Assembly (NCBI RefSeq): GCF_021739025.1
Contig: NZ_JAKKOT010000009.1
Coordinates: 56,794 to 120,793, forward strand
Origin: Gordonia liuliyuniae
GTDB taxonomy: Bacteria; Actinomycetota; Actinomycetes; Mycobacteriales; Mycobacteriaceae
Direction of reading: 5' to 3'
DNA: 64,000 bases
Numbering within the stretch: the stretch's first letter is position 1; the number at the start of each line of letters is the position of its first letter. This document shows, piece after piece, positions 49,095-59,396 of this stretch. The position numbers and the translations under genes were made by a program. The notes beneath the pieces are model-generated. The model was not told the origin of the DNA, searched no databases, and saw nothing but the letters and a program-made list of their open reading frames with translations.

Positions 49095-51056
49095 TCACCA
49101 CTCGTGGGCTCTCCCCTGCTGCCGGAACCACTCGACTAGCGAATAGTCGTCGACCGACTTGGGATCGATGTTCACGTCGCTCCGTCCGGCGAGGATCGCG
49201 GTGACCGGGACTTCCAGCTTCTTGCCGGTCCGCGTGTGGGGAATGCCCGGCGCTGCGAGGACCTCGTCGGGAACGTGTCGCGCCGACAGTCGGGTCTTCA
49301 CGTCGGACGCGATCCGGGCGGTGAGCTCGTCGGTCAGTTCGGCGCCGGGCACGAGCGTGACGAACAACGGCATCCAATATGCGCCGTCTGGCCCGTCGAC
49401 GCCGAGGACGAATGCTTCGGCGATCTCGTCGACGGCTTCGACCACTTCGTAGATGTCGGCCGAGCCCATGCGGATTCCGTTGCGGTTCAAGGTTGCGTCA
49501 CTACGACCGTGGATGACGAGAGAGCCGCGATCGGTGAGGGTCACCCAGTCACCGTGCCGCCAGACGACGGGCGCGTCGGCCACATCCCACTGGTGCGCGA
49601 AGTACGCGGTGCGGTATCGCTCGCCGTCAGCGTCGTTCCAGAACGCGACGGGCATCGACGGCATCGGCGCTGTTATCACCATCTCGCCGACCTCGCCGAT
49701 GTGCGGTCTCGCCTGCGGCGACCAACTCTCCAGTGCGACGCCGAGATGCCGCACCGAGAGCTCGCCCGCCACGACCTGGACGCCGACGGACCCTCCCGCG
49801 AATGCGGACACGATGTCGGTGCCCCCGCTGATCGACGAGACCGGTAAGTCGGGTGGAGCGGAGCCAGGCGATGCAGAGCGCCCACGGACGTTATCGTCGA
49901 CCCAGGTGAAGAGGTCGGCGGCGAGAGTCGACCCGGTGCTGCCGAGTGTGGTGAGCGCCGACAGGTCATGGTCGCGGCCGGGGACGAGACCTGCCTTCCG
50001 CGATGCCTGGAGTTGGCCGGGGCTGGTACCGAAGTAGGTGACGTGCTCGTCGGCGACGATCTGCCACAGTCGGTCGGCGTCCGGGTACAGCGGTGAGCCG
50101 CTGTAGCAGACGATGCGCGCGCCGACCAGCAGCCCGGCGATCTGGAAGTTCCACATCATCCAGCTCAGGGCTGTCTGCCAGAAGAAGACGGAGTGGTTGC
50201 CGAGGTCTGCGTGGAGGCCGGTCTCTTTGAGGTGCTCGAGAACGACGCCGCCGTGTCCGTGGACGATGCCTTTCGGTTTGCCGGTGGTGCCGGAGGAGAA
50301 CAGCACCCAGAGCGGATGGTCGAACGGGACGCGTACGGACGCCTGCAGGTCGTCGCCGTTCGCTGTCGCATCGGCCCATGCCGTCGCCCCGTCTGGTGCG
50401 TCACCGACGACGATGTGCGTCCCCACATCGAGCAGTCGGGCGAGTTCGGCGGAATCGGCCCGCTTGTCGATGTCCTTGCCGTTGTAGCGGTAGCCGGACG
50501 CTGTGAACAGGGCCTTGGGTTCGAGTTGTGCGAGACGTCCGGCCGCACCTTCGGGCGCGTAATCCTGGCCGCAGCCCGACCAGATCGCTCCGAGGGACGC
50601 GGTCGCCAGGAAGGCGATCACCGCTTCGGGGATGTCGGGCAGGTATGCGGCGACGACGTCGCCCTGCCTGACTCCGGCGTCGGAGAGGGTCCGTGCGACG
50701 GCTCCGACGAGGCGCGGGAGGTCGTTCCAGGTGATCTCGGTGCGGACACCGTCCTCGTCCAGTCCGACGATCGCCGCGCCGGGCTGGTCGGCGTGCGCGA
50801 GGACCGCATCGACATAGTTGAGGCGAACGGTCGGAAACCAGACGGCGCCGGGCATCGACGAGTCGGCGAGCACCGGGTCGGCACGCCGCAGCCCGCTCTC
50901 GGCGATCGCGTCGAGCCCGAAGTGCTCCCACACCGCTCGCCAGAACCCGGGGAGGTCTGTGGTCGAGTACTCCCAGAGGTCGGGATAATCGGTGAGGTCG
51001 CGACCGACCCTGTCACTCACTTCTTCGGCGAAGACTTCCATCCGCGACCGGCCCAT
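49095..51056 (-). CDS. Acetoacetyl-CoA synthetase
   Basis: 653-residue AMP-forming ligase joining acetoacetate and CoA. Family-specific length and N-terminus (AEEVSDRVGRDLTDYPDLW, WRAVWEHFGLDA) plus P loop WVLFSSGTTGKPKGIVHGHGG, core SMPVAFWNDADGERYRTAYF and DWVTLTDRGSLVIHGRSDAT. AAGGGGAG lies just before the ATG. It is set apart by 189 bp from the leucine-degradation genes upstream; that gap holds a short inverted repeat GTGCCGC/GCGGCAC. Acetoacetate is the end product of leucine breakdown, so reactivation to acetoacetyl-CoA fits the context. Confidence 0.93.
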   Translation of the reverse strand: MGRSRMEVFAEEVSDRVGRDLTDYPDLWEYSTTDLPGFWRAVWEHFGLDAIAESGLRRADPVLADSSMPGAVWFPTVRLNYVDAVLAHADQPGAAIVGLDEDGVRTEITWNDLPRLVGAVARTLSDAGVRQGDVVAAYLPDIPEAVIAFLATASLGAIWSGCGQDYAPEGAAGRLAQLEPKALFTASGYRYNGKDIDKRADSAELARLLDVGTHIVVGDAPDGATAWADATANGDDLQASVRVPFDHPLWVLFSSGTTGKPKGIVHGHGGVVLEHLKETGLHADLGNHSVFFWQTALSWMMWNFQIAGLLVGARIVCYSGSPLYPDADRLWQIVADEHVTYFGTSPGQLQASRKAGLVPGRDHDLSALTTLGSTGSTLAADLFTWVDDNVRGRSASPGSAPPDLPVSSISGGTDIVSAFAGGSVGVQVVAGELSVRHLGVALESWSPQARPHIGEVGEMVITAPMPSMPVAFWNDADGERYRTAYFAHQWDVADAPVVWRHGDWVTLTDRGSLVIHGRSDATLNRNGIRMGSADIYEVVEAVDEIAEAFVLGVDGPDGAYWMPLFVTLVPGAELTDELTARIASDVKTRLSARHVPDEVLAAPGIPHTRTGKKLEVPVTAILAGRSDVNIDPKSVDDYSLVEWFRQQGRAHEW

Positions 51057-51245
51057 TCGACTCCCCTTCGCATTCGCGACAATCTTGCGTTCTCAACATA
51101 GTGCCGCGTACCACTCGTTCGAGCGGCACGTTACGTCACCGAGCACGTGTGGGACCCCGCATGGAACCGGCCGGGCGTGGCCCGCCGCGCTGTCGGCGAT
51201 GAAAGTCGCGCGGTCGGTGTTCGACGCGGAGAACGCGTAACGCGG

Positions 51246-52889
51246 TTAGCTCAACCCCAGCATCTCGATCGACTTGGCGCGCATCTCGACCTTGCGGACC
51301 TTGCCGGTGACCGTCATCGGGAACTCGTCGACGATGGTGACGTATTTGGGGATCTTGTGGCGGGAGATGTGGCCGGTCGCGAATTCGCGGAGAGCGTCGA
51401 CGTCAAGCGGCGCTGCGCCGTCACGGAGGCGGATCCACGCCATCAGTTCCTCGCCGTACTTCTCATCGGGGACTCCGATCACCTGGGCGTCGACGACGTC
51501 CGGGTGCGTGTACAGGAATTCTTCGATCTCGCGGGGATAGATGTTCTCGCCGCCGCGGATCACCATGTCCTTGATCCGGCCGGTGATCCGGACGTAGCCG
51601 TCGTCGCCCATCACGCCGAGGTCGCCGGAATGCATCCAGCCGCCGGCGTCGATCGCATCCGCGGTCTTCTCCGGCTCGTTCCAATAACCCTGCATCACCG
51701 AGTAACCGCGCGTACAGAACTCGCCGGTCTCACCGCGCGGCAGAACGTCGCCGGTCAACGGGTCGACAATCTTGATCTCCAAGTGCGGCCCCACCCGGCC
51801 GACAGTCGCCACACGCAGGTCCGTCGGGTCATCGGTGCGAGTCTGCGTCGACACCGGACTCGTCTCGGTCATGCCGTAACAGATCGAGACCTGTGCCATG
51901 TTCATCTCGTCGATCACCCGCCGCATCACCGTCTCCGGGCACGGCGACCCCGCCATGATGCCCGTCCGCAAGGACGACAGATCGAACTCGGCGCCGGTAT
52001 CGAGCAACGCCAGTTCGGCGATGAACATCGTCGGCACTCCGTAGAGGCTGGTGCAGCGGTACTTCTCGACCGCAGCCAGCGCCGTCTGCGGGTCGAAGGC
52101 CGGGCCGGGGACCACCATGGCCGCCCCGTGCGAGGTCGCCGCGAGGTTGCCCATCACCATGCCGAAGCAGTGGTAGAACGGCACCGGCAGACAGATCCGG
52201 TCGGCCTCGGTGTAGTCGACGAGTTCGCCGACGAGATATCCGTTGTTGCCGATGTTCGTGTGCGAGAGCGTGACCCCCTTCGGCGATCCGGTGGTGCCCG
52301 ACGTGTACTGGATATTGATCGGATCCGATGCGGACAGTCCGGCCGCGATGTCGTCGACCGCCGCCAGTTCGTCGGCGGCCGGCTCGGCGAGCAGACCGGC
52401 GAACTCCGTCGACTCGAACAGCACCACCTCGCGCAGGTCGGGTGTCTGGTCGCGGACGTCGGCGAGCATCTGCGCATACTCGGAGTCTCGGAACTTCTCG
52501 GCGGCGAGCACCAGTGACGTACCCGACTGCGCGAGCACATACGCGAGTTCGTGACGCCGATACGACGGGTTGATCACCACGAGGATCACTCCGACTTCGG
52601 CGGCAGCGAACTGGGTGAGCACCCATTCGAACCGGTTCGGCGACCACAAGCCGACACGGTCGCCCGGCGCACAGCCCAATCGCAGCAGACCGGCCGCGAG
52701 CGCCCGGACGTCGCGCCGGAACTCGGCGTACGTCCACTGCCGGTCGACCGCGGCGTCGATCAAGGCGATCGAGTCGGGGACGCGCGCCGCGGTCTGTGCG
52801 AGCACGCTGCCGATCGTGTCGGTGAGCAGCGCGGGCTCGACCTCCCCCCGGCTGTACGAGTCGGTTGCGGTGTACGTCGGGTCGGACAT
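51246..52889 (-). CDS. Acyl-CoA synthetase (FadD35-like AMP-binding protein)
   Basis: 547-residue ANL-superfamily ligase. P loop INIQYTSGTTGSPKGVTLSHTN, A5-type motif YGMTETSPVS, hinge GYVRITGRIKDMVIRGGENIYP and PxxxxGKVRK near the C-terminus (TVTGKVRKVEMR, Lys). It lacks the long N-terminus of long-chain enzymes, so medium or branched-chain acids are likely. It belongs to the order accD-accA-fadE-maoC-citE-fadD seen in M. tuberculosis Rv2498c-Rv2505c. CGGAGG precedes ATG. 41-bp gap to the CitE gene. Confidence 0.88.
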   Translation of the reverse strand: MSDPTYTATDSYSRGEVEPALLTDTIGSVLAQTAARVPDSIALIDAAVDRQWTYAEFRRDVRALAAGLLRLGCAPGDRVGLWSPNRFEWVLTQFAAAEVGVILVVINPSYRRHELAYVLAQSGTSLVLAAEKFRDSEYAQMLADVRDQTPDLREVVLFESTEFAGLLAEPAADELAAVDDIAAGLSASDPINIQYTSGTTGSPKGVTLSHTNIGNNGYLVGELVDYTEADRICLPVPFYHCFGMVMGNLAATSHGAAMVVPGPAFDPQTALAAVEKYRCTSLYGVPTMFIAELALLDTGAEFDLSSLRTGIMAGSPCPETVMRRVIDEMNMAQVSICYGMTETSPVSTQTRTDDPTDLRVATVGRVGPHLEIKIVDPLTGDVLPRGETGEFCTRGYSVMQGYWNEPEKTADAIDAGGWMHSGDLGVMGDDGYVRITGRIKDMVIRGGENIYPREIEEFLYTHPDVVDAQVIGVPDEKYGEELMAWIRLRDGAAPLDVDALREFATGHISRHKIPKYVTIVDEFPMTVTGKVRKVEMRAKSIEMLGLS

Positions 52890-52930
52890 TGTTCCTCCGG
52901 GGCTCGGACGGTCTGGGGTCGGTCGATCAG

Positions 52931-53776
52931 TCAGTCGGTGGGACGTTCGCCTGCCCGCGCGAGGGTGGCGCGAGCCTGGGCGATGATGGGGCCGTCGACC
53001 ATCTCGCCGTCGAGGGCGAAGACCCCGCCGTCGTGGGCGGCAGCGCCGTCGAGCACCTGTCGCGCCCACTCGACGCGTTCGGGCGACGGGGCGTACGCCT
53101 CACGGATGTGCGGGGCCTGCGACGGATGGATGCAGGCGGTGGCGGAGTATCCGAGAGCGACGGCGTCGCGAACTTCGGCGGCCAGCCCGGCGGTGTCGTC
53201 GATGTCGGCGTGGATCGCGTCGATCGCGGCCTTCTGGTAGGCGCCCGCGGCCAGCCGGACACGTGCACGCACATATCGTGGGAGATCCCGGTACTGGCCG
53301 GCATCGGGCTCGCCGCCACCGAAGCGGCTCGACGATCCGCCGAGTCCGGCGACGAGATCTTCGGCGCCCCACATCAATCCGACACAGTTCGGGGCGGCGA
53401 CGATCTCCTCGGTGCGCATCGCGCCCATCGGTGTCTCGATGAGCGCGATCGTCGGCAGCCCATGGGCGCTGATCTGGGCGGGATCCTCAGTCTTAGCCTG
53501 CATCACCAGTCGGTACTGGGTCTGGCTGACGGCGGCAAGGTCGAGTTCGTGGTCGTCGGTGCCCGCCGCATTGATCCGCACGATCACCCGGTCAGGATGC
53601 ACCGGGTTGCCGACGAGTGCGTCTCTGGCCGCCTGCTTGTTACTCGGTGCGACGGCATCCTCGAGGTCGAGGATCACCATGTCGGCGCGGTCGAGCGCCT
53701 TCAGGTAGCGCTCCGGCCGGTCGGCGGGGCAGAACAGGAGTGCGGGCCCGGCGGGAATCCAGGATTCGACGGTCAT
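52931..53776 (-). CDS. CitE-like lyase (HpcH/HpaI aldolase family)
   Basis: 281-residue TIM-barrel lyase. PAGPALLFCPADRPERYLKA, ADMVILDLEDAVAPSNKQAAR (acidic metal ligand), LIETPMGAMRTEEIV, MWGAEDLVAGLGGSSSR and CIHPSQAPHIREAY match the Rv2498c type, reported to cleave (R)-3-hydroxy-3-methylglutaryl-CoA or related thioesters. It has no partner citrate-lyase subunits. It lies 5 bp after the MaoC gene in the leucine pathway operon. It may replace a classical HMG-CoA lyase, which is not in the window. Confidence 0.88.
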   Translation of the reverse strand: MTVESWIPAGPALLFCPADRPERYLKALDRADMVILDLEDAVAPSNKQAARDALVGNPVHPDRVIVRINAAGTDDHELDLAAVSQTQYRLVMQAKTEDPAQISAHGLPTIALIETPMGAMRTEEIVAAPNCVGLMWGAEDLVAGLGGSSSRFGGGEPDAGQYRDLPRYVRARVRLAAGAYQKAAIDAIHADIDDTAGLAAEVRDAVALGYSATACIHPSQAPHIREAYAPSPERVEWARQVLDGAAAHDGGVFALDGEMVDGPIIAQARATLARAGERPTD

Positions 53777-53781
53777 AGGTG

Positions 53782-54273
53782 TCAGTTCTCCTCGGGAGCG
53801 AGTCGGACGAGCGTCGCGCGCGACGCCTTGGCAACGATCACACCGTCCTGGTTCCGGCCGATGTGCGTGATATTCACGATGCCCTCTCCCGGCCGCGACG
53901 ACGAGGCCCGCTTGCCGGTGCACTCGGTCTCCGCGTACAGGGTGTCGCCGGCGAACAGGGGCGACGGGAACGCGATGTCGCTGAATCCGAGGTTCGCCAC
54001 GAGCGTCCCCTGAGTCAGCTGCGACACCGACAGACCGACGATCGTCGACAAGGTGAACATCGAGTTGATGAGCCGCTGGCCGCCGAAGCCCGGCTGCTCG
54101 GCCGACCATGCGGCGTCGAGGTGGAGCGCCTGCGTGTTCATGGTCAACGTCGTGAAGAGGACGTTGTCCGCTTCGGTGACGGTGCGGCCGGGACTGTGCG
54201 CGTAGACGGCCCCGATCTCGAACTCCTCGAACCAGAGGCCGCGCTGCGTTATGCGCCTGGCGTCACCGGTCAT
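53782..54273 (-). CDS. MaoC-like hydratase
   Basis: 163-residue hot-dog protein of the MaoC/(R)-hydratase type: FEIGAVYAHSPGRTVTEADNV, then a hydratase-like stretch LHLDAAWSAEQPGFGGQRLI and SPLFAGDTLYAETECTGKR. In the leucine pathway it would add water to a methylglutaconyl-CoA-type substrate, as proposed for Rv2499c. It overlaps the acyl-CoA dehydrogenase stop by 4 bp. Substrate specificity inferred from operon only. Confidence 0.85.
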   Translation of the reverse strand: MTGDARRITQRGLWFEEFEIGAVYAHSPGRTVTEADNVLFTTLTMNTQALHLDAAWSAEQPGFGGQRLINSMFTLSTIVGLSVSQLTQGTLVANLGFSDIAFPSPLFAGDTLYAETECTGKRASSSRPGEGIVNITHIGRNQDGVIVAKASRATLVRLAPEEN

Positions 54274-55418
54274 GAGGGCAGTCCCAACGAACGGGCGATG
54301 AGCATCAGTTGCACCTCGGTGGTGCCTTCACCGACTTCGAGGATCTTGGAGTCCCGATAGTGTCGGGACACGAGGTACTCGTTCATGAATCCGTACCCGC
54401 CGTGGATCTGGGTGGCCATTCGTGCGTTGTCCATCGCCGCCTCGCTGGACACCAATTTGGCGATGGACGCCTCCTTCTTGAAGGGCTTTCCGGCGAGCAT
54501 CTTCGCCGCAGCGTCGTAGTAGGCCATCCGGGCGACGTGAGCCCGTGTCTCCATCCGAGCGATCGCGAACGACACCGACTGGTATTCGGCGATGGGTTTG
54601 CCGAACGATCGACGTTCGCTCGCGTACTTGACGCACTCGTCGACGCAGCCCTGCGCGACACCGGTCGCCAGCCCGGCGATCGCGATGCGCCCCTCGTCGA
54701 GGATCGCCAGGAAGTTCGCGTAGCCGCGGCCACGCTCGCCGAGGAGGTTCTCCTGCGGCACGCGAGCGTCGGTGAAGCTCAACGGGTGGGTGTCCGAGGC
54801 GTGCCAGCCGACCTTGTCGTATGCGGGCTCGGCGACGAATCCCGGGGTGCCCGACGGCACGATGATCGTGGAGATCTCCTTGCCGCCGCCCGGCTTCTCA
54901 CCGGTGACGGCGGTGACCGTCACCAGTGAGGTGATGTCGGTGCCCGAGTTCGTGATGAATTGTTTGGCGCCGTTGATGACGTACTCGTCGCCGTCTTCGC
55001 GGGCGGTGGTCGCGGTGGCTCCCGCATCCGATCCGGCGCCGGGTTCGGTGAGCCCGAAGCCGGCGAGACGCTTGGCCTGCAAGAGGTCGGGAAGCCAGCG
55101 TTCCTTCTGTTCGCGCGTGCCGAACCGGTAGATCGGCATCGCGCCGAGACTCACTCCGGCCTCGAGGGTGATGGCGACCGACTGGTCGACCTTCCCGAGC
55201 TCTTCCAACGCGAGTGCGAGGGCGAAGTAATCGCCGCCCATTCCGCCGAACTCTTCGGAGAACGGCAGACCGAACAGGCCCATCTGGCCCATCTGGTCGA
55301 CCACCTCGTACGGGAACGTCTTGTCCCGGTCATGTCGGGCCGAGACCGGGGCGACGACGCCTTGCGCGAAGTCGCGCACGCTGTCGACGAGGTCGGAGTA
55401 TTCCTGGGTCAATTCCAT
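54270..55418 (-). CDS. Isovaleryl-CoA-type acyl-CoA dehydrogenase (FadE19-like)
   Basis: 382-residue FAD enzyme. GFGLTEPGAGSDAGATATTA, the central FITNSGTDITSLVTVTAV, NLLGERGRGYANFLAILDEG, AEYQSVSFAIARMETRAHVA and GGYGFMNEYLVSRHYRDSKI match the isovaleryl/glutaryl group. The GYGFMNEY stretch near the flavin is typical. It oxidises isovaleryl-CoA to 3-methylcrotonyl-CoA, feeding the carboxylase upstream. 28 bp after accA1. Confidence 0.9.
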   Translation of the reverse strand: MELTQEYSDLVDSVRDFAQGVVAPVSARHDRDKTFPYEVVDQMGQMGLFGLPFSEEFGGMGGDYFALALALEELGKVDQSVAITLEAGVSLGAMPIYRFGTREQKERWLPDLLQAKRLAGFGLTEPGAGSDAGATATTAREDGDEYVINGAKQFITNSGTDITSLVTVTAVTGEKPGGGKEISTIIVPSGTPGFVAEPAYDKVGWHASDTHPLSFTDARVPQENLLGERGRGYANFLAILDEGRIAIAGLATGVAQGCVDECVKYASERRSFGKPIAEYQSVSFAIARMETRAHVARMAYYDAAAKMLAGKPFKKEASIAKLVSSEAAMDNARMATQIHGGYGFMNEYLVSRHYRDSKILEVGEGTTEVQLMLIARSLGLPS

Positions 55419-55446
55419 GTTCGAATCCTTGCAGAGATCGGCGGGG

Positions 55447-57474
55447 TCAGTTCGAGTTCTCGTCAGCGGCTGCGACGTGGGCGAGCAGCGCCGCGGCGGC
55501 CACCTTGTCGCCGACGCGCACCGAGACGGTGGCGACGCCGTCGACCGGCGCGCGAAGCGTGTGCTCCATCTTCATGGCTTCGACGACGACGAGCGGCGCG
55601 CCTGCCTGCACAGTGTCGCCGTCGACGCCGGGGACTGCGACGACGGTCCCCGGCATGGGGCTGACCACGTCTCCCACGGCGTCGTCGGCGTCGGCGTCGG
55701 TGAGGGATTTGAGCGGTGTGACCTGCCATGTTCCGGCGTTGCCTGCGACCCATCGTCGACCGTCGACGTCCGCGCGGACCGTCCACCGCTGCTGCACTCC
55801 GTCAGCGGAGAGGCCGATCGAACCGTCGGGGCGCGGCGCGACGACGACGTGCGCGCTCCACGACTGATCGTCCGACGAGACGGTGACGTCGGCGTCGAGG
55901 GACCGCGCGTCCGGAGCCGACCGCAGAGCGGCCGTCACCGTGTGGTGGTTTCCGTCGACCGACAGCCGCGACACATACGGCGACGGAGCGCCGATCCGGA
56001 AGCCCAGCGCACTCGACCACAGGTCGTCGGGTGTGCCCAGGTCGAGGACGCCGAGCGCGGCCGCGGTGAGCGCTTCGGGCGGCGGGATCGGTGCGGTGTA
56101 GTCGACGACGAGCCGGTCGAGCAGTTCGGTGTCGAGGTCCGCAGACTGCACGGCGGGCTGGGCGAGGACATGCCGACAGAAGTCGATGTTGGTGACGACG
56201 CCGATCAGGCGGGTCTGCGCCAGCGCCTCGTCGAGCCGGTACACGGCCTCGTCGCGGTCGGCGCCGTGCACGATGACCTTCGCGAGCATCGGGTCGTAGT
56301 CGCTGCCGACGACGCTGCCCGCGCGGACACCGGCGTCGATGCGCACCGACCGGGTGGACGTCGCCCGCTCCGATCCGGCAGGCCAGACGAGGTCGGTGAT
56401 CTCACCGCCGGTCGGTAGGAACCCGGCGGCCGGGTCCTCGGCGTACACGCGCGCCTCCATCGCGTGTCCGGCGAGGGTCACGTCGTCCTGGCCGAACGCG
56501 AGTTCCTCGCCGCGCGCGATGCGCACCTGCTGTTCGACGAGGTCGAGGCCGGTGACCAGTTCGGTGACCGGATGCTCCACCTGCAGGCGGGTGTTCATCT
56601 CCATGAAGAAGAAGTCCTCGGGCGCGACCGCGGACACGATGAACTCGACGGTGCCCGCCCCCGTATAGCCGACGCTGCGGGCGGCGTCGCAGGCCGCCTG
56701 ACCGATACGGGCGCGAGTCGCCTCGTCGAGCAGCGCCGACGGAGCCTCTTCGATGACCTTCTGGTGGCGTCGCTGCAGCGAACACTCCCGTTCGCCGAGG
56801 TGCACGACGTTGCCGTGCGTGTCGGCGAGAACCTGCACCTCAATGTGCCGCGGGGTGAGGACGAAGTGTTCGAGGAACAGCGAGTCGTCGCCGAATGCGG
56901 CTGATGCCTCGCGGCGCGCGGTCGCGAGCGCTTCGGGCAGATCGGCGAGGTCGTCGACGCGGTGCATCCCCTTACCGCCGCCACCCGCACTCGGCTTGAT
57001 CAGGACCGGGAAGCCGATGTCCGGCGCGGCTGCGACGAGGTCCTCGTCGGTCAGACCGGGACGGGACAGTCCGGGAACGACGGGCACACCCCGGGCGGTG
57101 ACCGCGGCGCGTGCGGTGATCTTGTCGCCCATCGTCGCGATCGATTCCTGCGGCGGGCCGACGAACACGATGTCGGCATCGGTCAGCGCGGCAGCGAACG
57201 CCTGGTTCTCCGACAGGAAACCGTATCCGGGGTGGACTGCGTCCGCCCCGGTCGCCTTCGCGGCGGCGATCACCTTCTCGATGTCGAGGTAGCTCAGCGA
57301 CGCCTGCGCGGGGCCGAGGCGGACAGCTTCGCCCGCGGCGAGCACGTGCGGCGCGTCGACGTCGGCGTCGGAGTAGACGGCCACCGATTCGATGCCCATC
57401 GCGTCGAGCGTGTCGATGACGCGAACAGCGATCTCGCCGCGGTTGGCCACGAGAACTTTACGGATGGTCTTCAC
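55447..57474 (-). CDS. accA1: Methylcrotonyl-CoA carboxylase-type alpha subunit (AccA1-like)
   Basis: 675-residue biotin enzyme: N-terminal biotin carboxylase ([43 protein letters not shown]-grasp [54 protein letters not shown]) and C-terminal biotin carrier with the lysine in [18 protein letters not shown]. It transfers carboxybiotin to 3-methylcrotonyl-CoA with the AccD1 subunit. Context (isovaleryl-CoA dehydrogenase, CitE, MaoC) supports methylcrotonyl- rather than acetyl-/propionyl-CoA. Confidence 0.92.
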   Translation of the reverse strand: MKTIRKVLVANRGEIAVRVIDTLDAMGIESVAVYSDADVDAPHVLAAGEAVRLGPAQASLSYLDIEKVIAAAKATGADAVHPGYGFLSENQAFAAALTDADIVFVGPPQESIATMGDKITARAAVTARGVPVVPGLSRPGLTDEDLVAAAPDIGFPVLIKPSAGGGGKGMHRVDDLADLPEALATARREASAAFGDDSLFLEHFVLTPRHIEVQVLADTHGNVVHLGERECSLQRRHQKVIEEAPSALLDEATRARIGQAACDAARSVGYTGAGTVEFIVSAVAPEDFFFMEMNTRLQVEHPVTELVTGLDLVEQQVRIARGEELAFGQDDVTLAGHAMEARVYAEDPAAGFLPTGGEITDLVWPAGSERATSTRSVRIDAGVRAGSVVGSDYDPMLAKVIVHGADRDEAVYRLDEALAQTRLIGVVTNIDFCRHVLAQPAVQSADLDTELLDRLVVDYTAPIPPPEALTAAALGVLDLGTPDDLWSSALGFRIGAPSPYVSRLSVDGNHHTVTAALRSAPDARSLDADVTVSSDDQSWSAHVVVAPRPDGSIGLSADGVQQRWTVRADVDGRRWVAGNAGTWQVTPLKSLTDADADDAVGDVVSPMPGTVVAVPGVDGDTVQAGAPLVVVEAMKMEHTLRAPVDGVATVSVRVGDKVAAAALLAHVAAADENSN

Positions 57475-57553
57475 TGGAGGCGTCCTTTCCGCTCGCGGAG
57501 CGAGCGAGCCCTGTGCGGCTGGTCGATCGATCTGGTCTCTCGCATCTGCGCGA

Positions 57554-59167
57554 TCACATCCGGAAGACGCCGTAGCCGGGCTGCGGCAGCGGCGAGTGGC
57601 GGCATGCTTCGAGAGCGAGGCCGAGGACGGTACGGGTGTCGGCGGGGTCGATGATCCCGTCGTCCCAGAGTCGCGCCGTCGAGTAGTAGGCGTCCGACTG
57701 TCGCTCGAACTGTTCGCGGATGGGTGCCTTGAACTGTTCTTCGTCGTCGATCGACCACTCTCCGCCCGACCGTTCGACGCCCGCTCGGCGAACCGTTGCG
57801 AGCGTGTCGGCGGCCTGCGGTCCGCCCATCACCGAGATACGCGCGTTGGGCCACGACCAGAGAAATCGCGGCGAGTAGGCGCGACCGCACATCGAGTAGT
57901 TGCCCGCACCGAACGAGCCGCCGATCATCACCGTCAGTTTGGGGACCGATGCGCAGGCGACCGCGTTGACCATCTTGGCGCCGTTCTTGGCGATGCCGCC
58001 CTGCTCGTACTCGCGTCCGACCATGAAGCCGGTGATGTTTTGCAGGAAGATCAGCGGGATTCGGCGCTGATCGCACAGTTCGATGAAATGCGCGCCTTTG
58101 AGCGCCGACTCGCTGAACAGCACACCGTTGTTGGCGATGAACCCGACCGGGTGTCCGTGCACCATCGCGAACGCCGTCACCAGGGTCGTCCCGTAGTTCG
58201 CTTTGAACTCGGAGAACTCGCCGCCGTCGGCGAGGATCCCGATCACTTCCCGGACGTCGTACGGGACCTTCGGATCGGTGGGGACCACGTCGTAAAGGTC
58301 GGTCTGCGCACGCTTCGGCGCCACGGTCGGCGACGTCTCCCACTGCGCGGCGACGCGCGGACCGAACGTCTTCACGATCTCGCGGACCTTGGCCAGCGCC
58401 TGCTCGTCGTTGTCGACGAGGTGGTCGGTGACGCCGGAGACCGAACTGTGCATGGTGCCGCCGCCGAGGTCTTCGGCACTCACGTCTTCGCCGGTCGCCG
58501 CCTTCACCAGCGGCGGACCCGCGAGGAAAATGGTGCCCTGGTTGCGGACGATCACGTTCTCGTCGCTCATCGCAGGGACGTACGCTCCGCCTGCGGTCGA
58601 CGATCCGAGCACCGCGGAGATCTGCGGGATCCCGGCAGCGCTCATCGTCGCCTGGTTGTAGAAGATGCGCCCGAAGTGGTCTCGATCGGGGAACACCTCG
58701 TCCTGGTTGAGGAGCATCGCCCCACCCGAGTCGACGAGATAGATGCACGGCAGCCGGTTGTCGGCGGCGATTTCCTGAGCGCGCAGATGCTTCTTGACGG
58801 TGACCGGGTAATAGGTGCCCCCGGAGACCGTCGCGTCGTTGGCGACGATCATGCATTCGCGCCCGTGGATCCGCCCGATACCCGCGACGACTCCCGCGCT
58901 GGGCGCCTTGCCGTCGTACATGTCGAACGCGGCGAGCGGCGCCACCTCCAGGAACGCGGTGCCCGGGTCGATGAGCGCGTCGATCCGGTCCCGGACCAGC
59001 AGCTTGCCGCGCCCGACGTGTCGGTCGCGAGCCTTGACACCGCCGCCTTGGGCGGCGACGGACAGTCGTTCGCGCAGCCGCGCGACGTGCTCGCGATGCC
59101 CGTGCGGGCCGGGTTCGCCTGCCGTGTTCGGGACCGGCTTCGTCGAGACCTCGTGATCGGAGACCAT
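57554..59167 (-). CDS. accD1: Methylcrotonyl-CoA carboxylase-type beta subunit (AccD1-like)
   Basis: 537-residue carboxyltransferase. [80 protein letters not shown] and [19 protein letters not shown] are the two crotonase-like halves. The start is the ATG (MVSDHEV) after GAAAGGG; a GTG 6 bp upstream is possible. First gene of the leucine-degradation operon with a 79-bp gap before accA1. An inverted repeat lies just upstream. Confidence 0.92.
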   Translation of the reverse strand: MVSDHEVSTKPVPNTAGEPGPHGHREHVARLRERLSVAAQGGGVKARDRHVGRGKLLVRDRIDALIDPGTAFLEVAPLAAFDMYDGKAPSAGVVAGIGRIHGRECMIVANDATVSGGTYYPVTVKKHLRAQEIAADNRLPCIYLVDSGGAMLLNQDEVFPDRDHFGRIFYNQATMSAAGIPQISAVLGSSTAGGAYVPAMSDENVIVRNQGTIFLAGPPLVKAATGEDVSAEDLGGGTMHSSVSGVTDHLVDNDEQALAKVREIVKTFGPRVAAQWETSPTVAPKRAQTDLYDVVPTDPKVPYDVREVIGILADGGEFSEFKANYGTTLVTAFAMVHGHPVGFIANNGVLFSESALKGAHFIELCDQRRIPLIFLQNITGFMVGREYEQGGIAKNGAKMVNAVACASVPKLTVMIGGSFGAGNYSMCGRAYSPRFLWSWPNARISVMGGPQAADTLATVRRAGVERSGGEWSIDDEEQFKAPIREQFERQSDAYYSTARLWDDGIIDPADTRTVLGLALEACRHSPLPQPGYGVFRM

Positions 59168-59176
59168 GCCCACCCT

Positions 59177-59200
59177 TTCGGTTATTGGTCATTAACTGAA
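59177..59200. promoter_or_regulatory. Inverted-repeat operator candidate before the leucine-degradation operon
   Basis: TTCGGTTA and TAACTGAA pair at 7 of 8 positions over an 8-bp spacer (59177-59184 and 59193-59200), 9 bp from accD1. The position suits repression by a TetR-type regulator such as LiuR/FadR-like proteins; no such gene is in the window. The divergent indolepyruvate oxidoreductase begins 197 bp away and could be coregulated. Confidence 0.5.
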
Positions 59201-59396
59201 CTAGAAGGTACGCGACACCCGGCGCGTACGCCAGGGCTTACCCCCGATTGTTCCACCGACCGTGACGGCGATCACAGAGTCCGTTATCGTGAGGTACAGG
59301 CCGCAACACCCTTCGCGGCCGCACACACATGCTGAGCCCGCGCCTCCAGCACCCCGGACGCCGGTCGCAGCCGATACGCAAAGGCCTGGTGAACCC

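Noticed and set aside
57392..59335. 647-residue plus-strand frame across accD1
   Set aside because: Antisense of the carboxyltransferase gene with no domain.
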